Assembly (NCBI GenBank): GCA_015478945.1
Contig: JABUQX010095603.1
Coordinates: 5,001-29,515 of the forward strand
Source: Trachelipus rathkii
Taxonomy: Eukaryota; Arthropoda; Malacostraca; Isopoda; Trachelipodidae
DNA length: 24,515 nucleotides
Direction: 5' to 3'
This document shows positions 1 through 11,159 of this stretch, piece by piece. How positions within the stretch are numbered: the first letter of the stretch is position 1; each line of letters opens with the position of its first letter. A program made the translations under genes and the position numbers. The notes beneath the pieces are model-generated. The model was given only the letters and a program-made list of their open reading frames with translations, made no database searches and was not told the origin of the DNA.

Positions 1-800
1 TGGGGTGGCGGGGGAAGGTGTTAGAATGATGGAGAATGGAAAAGAGTGGATGGTGCCCTACCTGTTATATGCGGATGATTTGGTTTTGTGTGGTTATCTG
101 AAGAGAGTTTGAGAGGATTGGTACAGGGATTTGGCAGAGTTTGTAAAAGGAGAGGTTTTAAAGTAAATATAGATAAGAGTAAGGTTATGGTTGAGAGTGA
201 GGACAGTCCTCGGTGGGAAGTTTTGTTGGATGGTGATCAACTGGAACAAGTGTCTGAATATTAAATATGCTAGATTAAAAAGGAACGAATGATGCAGAGT
301 GTAGTAGGAAAATTGTGAATGGTGGGAAGGTGGCTGGTGCAATTAAATCCTTGGTGGATGCAAAGGGATTACGCCTTGAATGCTCTATGGTCTTATTTGA
401 AGGTGTGTTATACCTGCGTTAATGTATAGTAGTGAAACTATGATCTGGAATAAGAGGTATAGATCTAAAGTAAAAATGTATTCAGATGAACAATGTTAGG
501 TGTCAGAAGAATTAATAAAATGAGGAAATAACGCTTTAGGGTGTTGTGTGGTGTGAAGAAAAAGTAAATGAGAAAATAAATGGAACTACGGTGATATGGT
601 TTGGTCATGTGGAAAGGATGAATGATAATCGGTTGATTAAGCGGATATATAGTGTTGAGTGTGCTGGGAATCGGGTGGGAGACCGAAGAAAAAGTGGATT
701 GAGTCAGTAAAGGAATGCCTGAAGGAGAGGAATGTGAGTTTGACAGAGGCGAAAAGAAGGGTGTATAATAGAAGTGAATGCGGGGTTTTCTGAGGGGTTA
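1..800 (+). pseudogene. Decayed non-LTR retrotransposon, 3' part of the reverse transcriptase and C-terminal domain
   Basis: The window opens inside a reverse transcriptase reading frame. Frame 2 from base 2 gives a run ending MVPYLLYADDLVLCG, with the polymerase catalytic box YADD at 68-79. A frameshift near base 100 moves the reading into another frame, which gives RVCKRRGFKVNIDKSKVMV and WEVLLDGDQLEQVSEY, then a stop near 263. Further blocks follow in shifted frames: KVAGAIKSLVDAKGLRLECS and, around 670-760, GRPKKKWIESVKECLKERN. This order (palm YADD, thumb, then a C-terminal KxWIxxVKECL tail) matches a non-LTR family I recall as abundant in decapod genomes; the clade is not assigned. The 5' half lies outside the window. 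Several frameshifts and stops make it non-functional. That it is an RT relic is sure; the family is inferred. Confidence 0.85.
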
Positions 801-934
801 CGATTGGGGCCCGCCTGGGTAAACCGATCAACCCTACATCAATGGTAATTAATCTAGCATCACCTATAAAAAGATAACCTAACAACAACAGTCAAAACCT
901 AACCTATCAAAGTATTTTAAGGGGAGGCTTTGAT

Positions 935-1645
935 TTTGACTATTTTGGCTATGAGATTTTTCATTCTACGCTCGAAACGGAAATGTCTTAATTTTATCAA
1001 TTTTTAGCCTATTTACAACAAAGGAAAAGCAAACTACAGATTTCTTATCCCCTAAAACGTCGATTTCAGGTGTTTTACTGTATCTCTACTGATCTGATTT
1101 ATATTTTTAATTTTGTGATAAGCTATGTTCATTTGTCATTTAGGAGCTCACGTCCTACAATTTTTTTCGAAATGACTTGAAACAAACTATACGGACAATG
1201 ATGTAATAAAAAAATGGCTGTTGTTTTTTTTTGATTTTTGAAACGACCCCAGCATTGATGGTCGAATTCCGAACCCAGAGAAATTGCGATAATTTCTTTC
1301 TGTTCATCAGATCAGCTTGAAATATTTAGGGCTTTGGTAGTTGGGAGAGATTCAAATATTTTATTCAGATCACTTTTTAATATATGCAATACTTCTGCCT
1401 CTAGGCATGGAACAATTTTTTCCCCCAAAAAAAATTTGGGAAATTTTAAAAATATATTTTTTGACAATACAAAAGTTTTAAAAATTAAAAAGGTGTACCT
1501 TCCCCAACTATACACGCCCAGAAAATTTGATATTGATTGTATGAGTTGGAAAAAATACCTCAATTTTTTACTTTTTCAAAATTGAAAATGGGAAAAATTG
1601 CGATATTTTTTTTCATCTCATTCAATCTGTTTAAAATTTTCATCA
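935..1645 (+). repeat. Diverged, truncated relative of the palindromic element at 4219-5266
   Basis: This stretch follows the left half of the palindromic element downstream, in the same order with many substitutions. Shared landmarks are CCTAAAACGTCGATTTC (versus CTCTAAAACGTTGTTTTCC), TTTTTTCGAAATGACTT, AAATTGCGATAAT, a C/A-rich centre with long A and T runs, then the start of the second arm (AACTATACACGCCCAGAAAATTTGAT versus GACTATACAAGCCCTGAAAATTTGAT, compared in parts). The second arm stops soon after, so most of the right arm is missing. Opposed ORFs at 1312-1563 and 1334-1585 arise from this partly symmetric sequence and have no recognisable domain. The left boundary is approximate. Confidence 0.6.
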
Positions 1646-1710
1646 TATCATTAGTTAATCTTTCATGATCTGATAATACTTCACGATAGCCCATAAAACT
1701 TTTTATCTAA

Positions 1711-1877
1711 CAACTCTAACACCATCTCTTTCATTAGCATACCTTGTGTACAAATAACCATTTTACTAAAATTACCATCATCCATATATCCTTTATTAAT
1801 ATATTCAAAAAGAATAGAATATTATAGGTGTAGGTAATTACGTTAGAGAGCCGGTGAAAGAGATGGTGTTAGAGTTG
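1711..1877. repeat. 23-bp perfect inverted repeat around a 121-bp spacer
   Basis: Bases 1711-1733 (beginning CAACTCTAACACC) are the exact reverse complement of 1855-1877 (ending GGTGTTAGAGTTG). It lies exactly where the TTAGGTTA-rich tandem array starts. It could be a small MITE-like element of 167 bp or a local inversion of array-edge sequence. I see no clear target-site duplication around it. Confidence 0.7.
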
Positions 1878-4030
1878 CTTTGGTCAATTGTGTTATGGAT
1901 TATCTTGAAATATTGTTAGATGATGATATATTAACTACTGAAATGATGACATAGTTTATGTAGAGGCTACATTAGGTCAGGTATTATTATGTTAACAGTA
2001 ATTGATAGGTTAGGTTGCATAATAAATTATGTTGGTTTGGCATATATTGATAGGTAATGTATGCTAGGTTAAGTTTTTATAAGTAATATTAGGAAAACTA
2101 CCTTTGTAGCTAGGGAATAGGTTAGATCAGTTAGGTTATGATAGTTGCTAGCTATGTTAGGTTTGCAATCTTCTGTTAAGTTTTGATGAATTTTTCTAAG
2201 TTAACAGATAATAATACACTTTTGTTACTAGATAAATTATTAGTGTAGAGCTATTGATATGACTGAAAACTCGAAATAAATGAAGTTTTGTTATGTGCGT
2301 TAGTTTGTTAGGGTATATATGACACCATAAAAGAGATATGCTAAGGTTAGCTAAATTATAATACTATGTCAGAATATAAAACGGCATCTTGACAGTAATT
2401 GGTAGGTTATATATTTTGTGTGATGATAGTTTGACTGATTTTGATAGGTAAGAAATTGCTAGGTTATGTTATGTTAAGTTTTGATACCTTATGTTATGTT
2501 TTGTTATGTTAACAGTTTTTAATATGTTACAAAAAGTTGGGGTATGTCAAGTTTTAATAGGTAAAATTGGGAATGCTATACAAGACACCTTAAAAAGGGA
2601 TATTCTAAAATTAGGCCAAATCATGAAACTATAGTAGACTATGAAATGGTATATTAACAGTTATTGGTAGGTTAAATATTATGTGAGATGATAGTATGAC
2701 TGATATTGCTAGATAAGAGAATGTTGGATTAAGTTTTATTAGGGAACGATAGGTTAGCTACCTTTGCTAGGCAGAAAACTTTGCTAATTTTATCTAACAT
2801 ATTAAACTGTGAATTTTAGCACTTATTCACAGTTTAATATGTTAGATACGTTAGGTAATGCGTAGTTTTGAAAGGTTATGATGATTTAAGTTTTTTTTTT
2901 AGGTTAGGGAATCTATTTTTATGTTAACGGTATTGATATGTTGGTAACGAAAAATGTTGGCCCTTATTCATAGTTCCGAATGTTAGGTATGTTAGGTAAT
3001 GTTAAAGTTTGATAGTTTATGCAAAGTTTTGTTATGCTAACAGTTATTAAAATATTAGAAAAGTTGGAGTAGGTCAAGTGTTGATAGGTAAGATAGTTTG
3101 TCAGGGTTTAGAAGACACCGTTGAATGAATATGATAAAGTCATGTTAAAAATGTTGTTCAGTCAGATATTGATAGTTAGATTAATTTTAGGTAGGTCAGC
3201 TTTCGGTGTTAAAATATTTTGTTAGGCTGGACAGTACACCTTGAAGGTAAATGTTAAAGTTTGAATATATGTCGATAGTATGTCAGACTATGTAATGCTA
3301 TGTGAACTGTACCTGTTAAGTTGAATACTTTGTAGGTGATGTTAGTTTGACTGATGTTATAAGGTCAAGTTTTGAAAGATAATGGGTGGGTAGCTGCCTT
3401 TGAAAGGTTGGAAATTTTGTTAATATTTGCATTTATTTATAGTTTATTAGGTTAGATATGTTAGGTAATGCTCAGTTTTGATAGATTATGATGATTTAAA
3501 GTATGCATGTTAAGTTATTTTGTTAGGTTAGGGCATGTTTTTTTTTATGTTAACAGTATTGATATGTTAGGAGCTTAAGAAAAGTTGGCAATTATTCATG
3601 GTTCCACTTGTTAGTGATGTTAGGTTATGTTAAGTTTTGATAGCTTATGTTAATATTTGTTGTGTTAACAACTATTAATATAATAAAAAATGTTGAGGTA
3701 GGTGAGATTTTAATAGGTAAGATAGTTTGTTAAGGTATACAAAACGTCTAAAAAAGGGATGTTAAGATTAAGTTAAATTATAACAGTATGCTAGAGTACC
3801 AAATGGTATGTTGACAATAGTTGGTAGGTTAAATATTTTGTGTGATGATAGTTTGACTGAAATTGTTAGGTAAGAGAATGTTAGCTTAAGGTTTGGTAGG
3901 TAATGTTAGGTTAACGATCTTTGTTAGGTAGGAAACATTGCTAGTGTTAGCATTTATTCACAGTTTAATATCTTAGATAAGTTAGGTAATGCACAGTTTA
4001 GTAGGTTATGATAATTTAAAGTATACATGT
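1860..4030. repeat. Decayed long-period tandem array (TTAGGTTA/GTTAGGTAA-rich)
   Basis: About 2.2 kb of low-complexity, T- and G-biased sequence in which landmark phrases recur in a consistent order. GATGATAGTTTGACTGA-type phrases occur near 2420, 2685, 3333 and 3843. CAGTTTAATATGTTAGATA-type phrases occur near 2829, 3440 and 3961. GATAGGTAAGATAGTTTGT-type phrases occur near 3085 and 3713, with a shorter relative near 2560. Spacings cluster around 510-630 bp, with some near 260 bp, as expected for a long repeat unit with internal deletions. All frames are full of stops. The array is followed by about 190 bp of unremarkable AT-rich sequence up to 4218. Confidence 0.6.
2791..2848. repeat. Perfect 24-bp hairpin inside the decayed array
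   Basis: Bases 2791-2814 (TATCTAACATATTAAACTGT...) are the exact reverse complement of 2825-2848, around a 10-base loop. The right stem is the normal array phrase CACAGTTTAATATGTTAGATA; the left stem is an inverted copy of it. The other array copies near 3440 and 3961 lack the inverted partner. Confidence 0.8.
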
Positions 4031-4218
4031 TAGTGATAATTGAATTAACATTTATATTTGGATAAATATCGATTAGGGTTTCTAAAGTTTTATATTGCTA
4101 TTATTTAGTTTAAAAGTTTGTGGTATAGCTTTCGAGATAGCAAAATTTTCATATTTTATTCTTACTTTTGTTTTTACGATTGTTTGGATTTTGAGGTCCG
4201 TTCCGATTTTAAAATAAG

Positions 4219-5266
4219 GGCAAGATCCAATATTTTGCTCGGGCTGAGCCCAAATTTCCCCCCCTAAAAATGGACATAAAATTCGGAATTTTCACCCGAT
4301 TTTAACTATATAAACACCAAGCTGTAGCTTTTTTGTCCTCTAAAACGTTGTTTTCCGGTGTTTTTCTGTGTCTGTAGTCATTTTTTCAGAATTTTCAATT
4401 TTTCAAAGCCCATGTTTTTGACATTCTTCGTATCAACTACCAAAAATTTTTTCGAAATGACTTCAAACTTAAAATATGCATAGATAGGTCCATTACCTAC
4501 AATCGTTCAGAAGTACATTTTCGATTTTTTGAGTTTTGTGCTCAGCGTTGTCCAATTTACAAACCCATTTTTTTGGGATTTTGAAATGAAAAATTGCGAT
4601 AATATTTTTTTTGTTCGGGCGAAGTGAATTTAATTTTCAGAGCATATGTAGTCGGGAAAGATGCACATTTTTTACTTAGATAATTTCTTTGTATATACAT
4701 TAGTTTTGGATTTGTTCTTGGAACAAACTTTCAAAAAAAAAATTTTTTTTTTTAATTTTTTAAAAAATTTTCTTTTGAGTATACAAAAAAAAATATCTAA
4801 GTAAAAAAGATGCACCTTGACCGACTATACAAGCCCTGAAAATTTGATGCTCAATGGACAAGAATAAGAAATATTATCGCAGTTTTTCATTTCAAAATTA
4901 AAAAAAAAAGTGGGTTTGGAAATTGGACAACGCTGAGCACAAAACTCAAAAAATCGAAAATGTACTTCTGAAACGATTATAGGTAGTGGAACTATCTATG
5001 CATATTTCAAGTTTGAAGTCATTTCGAAAAAAAATTCTGGTAGTTGATAGGAAGAATGTCAAAAACATGGGTTTTGAAAAATTGAAAATTTTGAAAGAAT
5101 AACTACAGACACAAAAAAACACCGGAAAACAACGTTTTAGAGGGCAAAAAAAGCTACAGTTTGGTGTTTATATAGTCAAAATCGGCTGAAAATTCCAAAT
5201 TTTATGTTCATTTTTATGGGGGGGGGGAAATTTGGGCTCAGCCCGAGCAAAATATTGGATCTTGCC
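4219..5266. mobile_element. Near-complete palindromic (fold-back MITE-like) element, 1,048 bp
   Basis: The two halves are inverted copies meeting near 4742. The ends are GGCAAGATCCAATATTTTGC at 4219 and its complement ending GGATCTTGCC at 5266. Mirrored landmarks include GGGCTGAGCCC with AAATTTCCCCCC, the phrase around TCTAAAACGTTGTTTTCCGG, TTTTTTCGAAATGACTTCAA, and CTCAGCGTTGTCCAATTT. The centre is an A-run followed by a T-run. Arms differ by scattered substitutions and indels. Flanks are TAAAATAAG on the left and TAAATAGG on the right, at best an imperfect target-site duplication. It has no coding potential. A diverged relative lies at 935-1645, so this is a dispersed family rather than a one-off duplication. 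Confidence 0.85.
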
Positions 5267-5507
5267 TAAATAGGTAGGTCTTTAACTTTTAAGATTAGTT
5301 TAAGAAAGGCTTCCTTTTACTTTTAATTTAGTTTTAATTTATTAAGGGAAAGTTTAATTTTACTATTATATGGGAAGAATAGTCCAAGAGAACCCACTTT
5401 TCTAATTTGCAGATAAGTTTCAACTTAAATATTTTTATAATTATCTTCTTTTAGCTTATGAAATTATTGGAATCGTATGTTTGCCAATGTGTTGGCAAAG
5501 GAGCTGC

Positions 5508-5588
<81 letters not shown>

Positions 5589-6256
5589 ACTTTTCAAATA
5601 TATGTGGCTTACTTGCTAATTTTGAATGTGTGGAATACCTCTTCTCTAAATTTACATTCAAACTGTTTTCTTTTACCTGAGATCCAGTAATGTAATGATC
5701 TGAATAGATTTAAAAATATAATTACTTCAAACAGCTCCATAATTTCTTTCTTAAGGATAGAGAATATGCATATACACTCACTACTTGAACACGTATGAAA
5801 AAAACTTGAATCTCCTTACTCTAAAGATCTTCGGCTTGTAATCTATCTTTCTACTTTTTTTATTAAAATGCACATTTTGCAATTATACTACTGTTTTCTC
5901 AAATGGGACAAACTTCGCTGTCGTTTTTAATTATATCTCTACATTTTACAACAAAATTGCAACTCAATAAATGCATTAATCTTCTATTTTAAAAAAAAAT
6001 TACTGTACACATCACGGGGTGTTTGGGATTTTTCATGCTGTTCGAGGTTGTAATGGAGAATAATTCCTTTGATCAACTCTGTTATCCAATCCTGAATAAA
6101 AACACTTTTTGAAGTGCGTTTATGTTTAATTGATTTTAAATAAAGACAGCCAAGCTGAACCTTCTAACTACCACCCTATAACTCTCAGATACACTCATTA
6201 TTCTGACAATGCTCACTGAAACTAACAACAATTCTAAATTTCCGGGTCATTTAGAA
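5267..6256. other. Non-coding AT-rich segment
   Basis: Apart from the (CT)n tract this stretch holds no recognisable gene or repeat. All frames are broken by stops and no domain, splice-bounded exon or RNA fold is evident. It is the left flank of the giant inverted-repeat element and shows no similarity by eye to its right flank beyond the 8-bp duplication. Confidence 0.6.
5513..5586 (+). repeat. (CT)37 microsatellite
   Basis: An uninterrupted 74-bp run of CT. Overlapping SLSLSL and RERERE ORFs are read-through of this tract and not genes. Confidence 0.98.
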
Positions 6257-6264
6257 TCTCAATA
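6257..6264 (+). repeat. Left target-site duplication (TCTCAATA)
   Basis: The 8-mer TCTCAATA abuts the left end of the giant inverted repeat, and the identical 8-mer abuts the right end at 17241-17248. Perfect 8-bp flanking repeats are what staggered-cut insertion leaves. One base of ambiguity exists at the junction because an A is shared by both arm ends; 8 bp is the longest consistent reading. Confidence 0.8.
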
Positions 6265-6374
6265 GTAGTAAGGTTACACAGATCGGCATCCACTTTTTAC
6301 CCCACCCTACAGCTAACCAGATGGGCAAATTAGCCTATGGTTACGTGCTCATCCTTCCTGGATGCTTTTAATAA

Positions 6375-6473
6375 TTTTCTTATATTTCAAGCACTTTTTA
6401 ACCTTTTTTCTATATTTCAGGCACTTTTTAAGCATTTTTCTTATATTTCAGGCCCTTTTTACCCAATTTAGTC
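6375..6473 (+). repeat. Three ~30-bp tandem units near the left terminus
   Basis: The phrase TATATTTCAGGCACTTTTTA recurs at 6381, 6411 and 6442 (period 30-31 bp). The right arm carries the same three units in complement between about 17035 and 17128. Subterminal tandem repeats of this kind are often transposase-binding sites in DNA transposons; that role is only inferred here. Confidence 0.75.
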
Positions 6474-6680
6474 AGACCGGCAGCCGACTTGTCAGGGGAG
6501 TCGTCGACCCTTCAAGTCGTCTGTCAGTACAGTCATATATTTTTTTAATACTCAGCTACTTTCATGGGTGTTTTTTAGTGCTTTTTTATTTTTTATTTTT
6601 TTTATTTTTTTATTTTTTTATTTATTTATTTATTTTTCATGAAGTGTTTCGGAGTTCTAACGCGTTTCCGCATACAGGCC

Positions 6681-6740
6681 CCGCCGAACCGCGCCGAACC
6701 GCACCGAACCGCTCCGCACCACACTGCACCACGCCGGATA
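6681..6740 (+). repeat. GC-rich decamer repeat, left arm
   Basis: Six units exactly 10 bp long, centred on GCACCGAACC, stand out from very AT-rich surroundings. The mirror copy is at 16741-16790 (GCGGTTCGGT units). Overlapping ORFs rich in P, R and T (6362-6778, 6639-6842) are products of this repeat. Confidence 0.85.
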
Positions 6741-6891
6741 GTTTTTTTTCGCTGTTTCGCATCCTCGTTTTTCTATAACTCATCTACCTTCATGGTCCTT
6801 TTTAATCCGAAATATTTCAGTTTATTTCACGTAGGATCATGAATGTATTTTAATATCCACGAATACATCCATAGACACATACACTCACCCT

Positions 6892-6925
<34 letters not shown>

Positions 6926-7079
6926 CATCATCCCAGTCCGTCCCTCCTACCCCGTTCCATTCACCGTATCTCTATACCCATTCCATTCACCGTGACTGCT
7001 TTATCTGTCTGTGCTCTCCAAGGAGGTATTCCCAATCCCCTATACCATAGTTTTCATTGAATCTATTTTTAAATTCTCT

Positions 7080-7205
<126 letters not shown>

Positions 7206-7299
7206 GTTGCTCTTGTACTCTTCTGGAAGGTTTCACAGGTATCCTGAACCCCTTGGGCCTTCTTTAAGGAATGGTCGCCACATGTCATTTTATACTACT

Positions 7300-7560
7300 A
7301 CTTAGTCATGCGTTTGCGCATACATATATGCATCATGCGCATGAACATCTTCTATCTTCTGATGCGAATCATCCCACCCACAAGAATGAACAAAGGAATT
7401 GTGGGAATTTAAAAAATGTGACCTATACCAGTCACTAACCGAACTGCAACTCGACCCGTAGCCTCTTAAGGAAGTGTATTGAACTTAACTAATTGGGCTC
7501 CGTCTGAATGCCCTTTAATATATAAACATTTAGTCCTTACATATAAAGGTGTTATGCATA
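7300..7560 (+). repeat. Conserved unique block of the left arm
   Basis: About 260 bp of normal-complexity sequence between two (TA)n tracts, closely matched by 15920-16165 in complement. Landmarks: GCGTTTGCGCATAC, ATCATCCCACCCACAAGAAT, CTCGACCCGTAGCCTCTTAA, GGGCTCCGTCTGAATGCCC. It contains nested GCGCAT/ATGCGC motifs. No ORF of note. Its conservation between arms exceeds that of nearby segments. Confidence 0.75.
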
Positions 7561-7625
7561 GCAAAAATTTTGGAAATAACTATTCATATTCAATGAAAAA
7601 GTACATCGATTTTGCATAAAAGGAA

Positions 7626-7750
<125 letters not shown>

Positions 7751-7879
7751 ACAGGAGAAAGAGAGAGAGGCGGACAGAATAATTAAAACCATATCAATTA
7801 ATCTTTACTTCGAAAAATACATATTCTCATATTCACACACAAGAAAGTATAGGTACACAAACGTGTACGTACTTGAAAG

Positions 7880-7996
7880 TACGAGTACACACACACATAC
7901 ATACATACACAGACACGTGTAACCATACATACACACCTTTCACACACACACACACACACCTTTCCACACACACACACCTTTCCACACACACACATA

Positions 7997-8090
<94 letters not shown>
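7880..8090. repeat. Compound (CA)n/(TA)n tract, left arm
   Basis: CACACA runs broken by CCTTT and CATAC, then a TA tract with two GTA interruptions. The mirror in the right arm (15360-15560) has the same composition in complement, with longer TG runs. Confidence 0.9.
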
Positions 8091-8585
8091 TTGCAAATCT
8101 AACAGGAGCCGTTTTATTGGATACATACACATTTTAATTAAAACATTTTTCTGATTATCAAACTATGACTCCATTTGCCAATTCATGTATTATTATTATT
8201 TAACACATATTTCATATTTGTGATATCAATATAAACTATTCAAAAATTCCTTTTCAAATATACTATGAGTCCTTCATTTTATTTCATACTCAAACATTTT
8301 TATTAAAAACATTTTGCGTTCCTAAAACTGTATCTCATTACAGACCTATTATTTAACACATATATTTATTAACATTATTTTTCTTTTATATTTTACTTAA
8401 TACTTTTTAATTTTTAAATTTTTAAAATTGTATGTAAAAGAAAAAACCAGAGTGTCTGATATATATTCATTTTATTTTTACTACAGTTGTACGAAATTTT
8501 ATTAAAAACATATACTTCCACTGAAGGACCTTATGTTAAATCAGTAAGTCAATAGGAGTGTTACCACAGCAACACAAGGGGCTTA
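8090..8585. other. AT-rich non-coding block of the left arm
   Basis: No gene is visible. It matches 14760-15260 of the right arm in complement, including CCAGAGTGTCTGATATAT (right arm ATATCAGACACTCTGG near 14890). Confidence 0.7.
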
Positions 8586-8589
8586 AGTA

Positions 8590-9350
8590 TGCTTTGGTTT
8601 TGCTGTTTATTCTGCTTTAACTCATGTTTTACTGTTTTATCTCATATGTTTACTGCTTTAACTCATGTTTTACTGCTTTAACTCCTTATGTTTTACTGCT
8701 TTAACTCTTATGTTTTACTGTAAATCAGCAAAGCAGTAAATCAGTACTAAATCCAATAGAGGTGTTACAACATAGGATTAGTGCTTTTGTTTTACTATTT
8801 TTACTGTTTTAACTCATGTTTTACTGCTTTAACTCATCTTTTTACTACTTTAACTCATGTTTTACTGCTTTAACTCATATGTTTTACTGCTTTAACTCAT
8901 GTTTTACTGCTTTAACTCATATGTTTACTGCTTTAACTCATATATTTATTAACATTACATACCTTAAAGCAGTAAATCAGTAAATCAATGAGGTGTTACA
9001 TAACAACAGGGGATTAGGTAGCGCTTTGTTTTACTGCTTCCTGTTTTAACTCATGTTTTTAACAACTTTTAACTCATGTTTGCGCGTATTTGGCTCATTG
9101 TTTTTGACCACTTTAACTCATATGTTTTACTGCTTTAACTCATATATTTATTAACATTACACCTTAAAAGCAGTAAATCAGTAAAATCAAACCGCAATTG
9201 CATAGCAACAAAGGGATTAGTATGCTTATGTTTTTACTGCTTTAACGCTTTAACTCATATGTTTTACTGCTTTAACTCATGTTTTTCTGCTTTAACTCAT
9301 ATGGTTTTACTGCTTTAACTCATGTTTTACTGCTTTAACTCATGTGTTTT
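8590..9350 (+). repeat. ~21-bp minisatellite with ~200-235-bp higher-order unit, left arm
   Basis: Many copies of TTTTACTGCTTTAACTCAT, often followed by ATG. These are punctuated by a recurring spacer of the type TAAATCAGTAAATCAATGAGGTGTTAC...ACAACAAGGGGATTAG...GCTTTG near 8535, 8740, 8970 and 9175, so two repeat levels are nested. The mirror array is 13960-14830. Confidence 0.9.
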
Positions 9351-9453
9351 ATGCAGCACAACATACTGTTTTCTTTGCTTTTAACTCCTTATATCATTAT
9401 TAACATTATGTTTCTTTTATATTTTTATTTTGGTTTTAATACTTTTTATTTAT

Positions 9454-9581
9454 TTTTAATATTATTATTATTATTTACTTTCATTATTATTATTTTTATT
9501 ATTATTTTTATTATTATTATTTTATTTTATTATATAAAATATTAATTACCTGTATCCTACTATTGTTATTATTATTTAGAA

Positions 9582-9648
<67 letters not shown>
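9454..9648. repeat. ATT/TTA trinucleotide repeat followed by (CA)n, left arm
   Basis: An imperfect ATT tract (9454-9540), a short link, and a (CA)n run of about 60 bp (9588-9646). The mirror is (TG)n at 13704-13770 and TAA repeats at 13822-13895. Confidence 0.92.
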
Positions 9649-9872
9649 ACACTTACACATACACTATGACACTTATACATATACATTACTATGACATACA
9701 CACATTCACTATGACACTTACATTTCATAGACACTTACATTTACATTTACACACGTGGTCACACACACACACACACACACTTACACTTATACACACATTC
9801 ACTATGACACTTATACACACATTCACTATGACACTTACATTTACCAATAGACACTTACACTTACATTTACAC

Positions 9873-9914
<42 letters not shown>

Positions 9915-10140
9915 AGATTTACTTACACTCACACAGATTTACTTACACTCACCAGATTTACTTACACTCACAGATTTACTTACCTCACCACACAGATTTG
10001 CCTCACACAGATTGCCACTCACACAGTTTGCCCCACACACAGACTTACTTACACACACAGATTTACTTACTACTTCCACTCACACAGATTTACTTACACA
10101 CACACCCACACACACCTACACACACGCACACTCACTTACC
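9646..10140 (+). repeat. CA-type minisatellites, left arm
   Basis: Two sub-arrays: ACACTTACATTTAC and TTCACTATGACACTTATACA units (9646-9870), then CACACAGATTTACTTACACT units of about 20 bp (9905-10140). The T/H-rich ORF at 9666-10148 is read-through. The mirror is 13226-13700. Confidence 0.9.
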
Positions 10141-10732
10141 TTCCATAACGTATAGTTGTTAGGAGCTCATTTTATGTTTTAATTAAACACATACATTTAT
10201 ATTACTCATTCAGATATAAAACTAAAATTATTTCAAAGTTTCTTAAAACTTCTATAATAAATCAATCATTATCTTTGAACAAAGAATTTATTATTAACTG
10301 TTAATACTTTTTGTTTATAAATTTTATAACTATCAATTTTTAAACATATATTTTACTTACCTTAAAGCAATAAATCATTAAATCAATGAGGCAGACCCCT
10401 ATTTTCCAGCACCCCTCTACATCAAGCTATACCACGTTTTGTTCTATTGACTTACTGCTTCATCATCTTTAGCCATATAATAAGTATAAAAATAAAATAA
10501 GTTCTTCTCGGCTAACATAACATGTATTTTAATAAAAAAACCATTCTAGGTTTTTATTTGAAAGTAACACTTAATCACTTTATTTTAATATCATTTATTC
10601 GCTCTATGTTAACTAAAAATATTTCAAAGTTTTTTAAATAATTCGGATTTTCTTTATTATTATTATTATTATTATCTATGTACATTGACAATCCAGCACG
10701 AGAAAACACAACAACCCGCACTCCTTACAGAT
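10141..10732. other. AT-rich non-coding block of the left arm
   Basis: No gene. It is matched in complement by 12660-13226. It includes a (TTA)n run at about 10657-10674 (mirror 12713-12732). The phrase at 10358-10450 (TTACCTTAAAGCAATAAATC ... TTTTGTTCTATT) has a diverged direct copy in the spacer at about 11800-11895. Confidence 0.65.
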
Positions 10733-10955
10733 ACGAAACTGACCTCTCTCTGTAAAATGTGTTGAAATAACTACTTTAGGCCTAAATTTAGGATAAGCCT
10801 TTTTGTACCCCGAGGCGATTGGCCTAATTCCAGGTCAAAATATAATTCAAACCTTTTTCTGTAAAAATGTGGTGCAATAACTACGTGAGGGCCCTAGATT
10901 TAGGATAATCCTTTTTGTATCCCGGGCTGATTTAAGCCTAATACCAGGAAAAGGT
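10733..10955 (+). repeat. Tandem pair of ~115-bp units, left arm
   Basis: Both units run in the order CTGTAAAATGTG, AATAACTAC, TTTAGGATAA, CCTTTTTGTA, GCCTAAT and CCAGG (positions 10750-10835 and 10858-10950) with roughly one difference in six. The right arm has both units in complement (12440-12650). The pair arose before, or was spread by, the arm duplication. Confidence 0.75.
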
Positions 10956-11159
10956 AATTCCAGTATATACAAGAATCGAGAATCAATGTTGTTCGTTTTT
11001 AGGCGACTGTTAAGCGGTGCACCCGGGGTTACTAACTCTGCTTTGTATTAAAAATGTTTATTTTTACTAAGTGTAATCATATTTATAATAATAAATTCCA
11101 TTGAGAAATAATTATTAATTTCACTAAAATAGATAATAATTAATTCACTAGATTTATAG

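Noticed and set aside
1860..4030. Arthropod telomere repeat (TTAGG)n
   Set aside because: TTAGG occurs often but not in tandem pentamers; the periodicity is hundreds of bases, so it is an ordinary degenerate array.
4211..5274. Clear target-site duplication around the 1,048-bp palindrome
   Set aside because: Left TAAAATAAG and right TAAATAGG are similar but not identical, so insertion length cannot be fixed.
6362..6842. 138-aa and 67-aa ORFs with hydrophobic and P/R/T-rich parts
   Set aside because: Hydrophobic part comes from T-rich repeats and the P/R/T part from the GC-rich decamer repeat; the mirrored arm gives different proteins.
8590..9350. CRISPR-like array of 21-bp repeats with spacers
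   Set aside because: Repeats are largely contiguous and imperfect, longer inserts are themselves repeated, and the DNA is eukaryotic.
9666..10148. 160-aa T/H/L-rich ORF and its mirror at 13252-13686
   Set aside because: Translation of CA-type minisatellites; no domain and unit number varies between arms.
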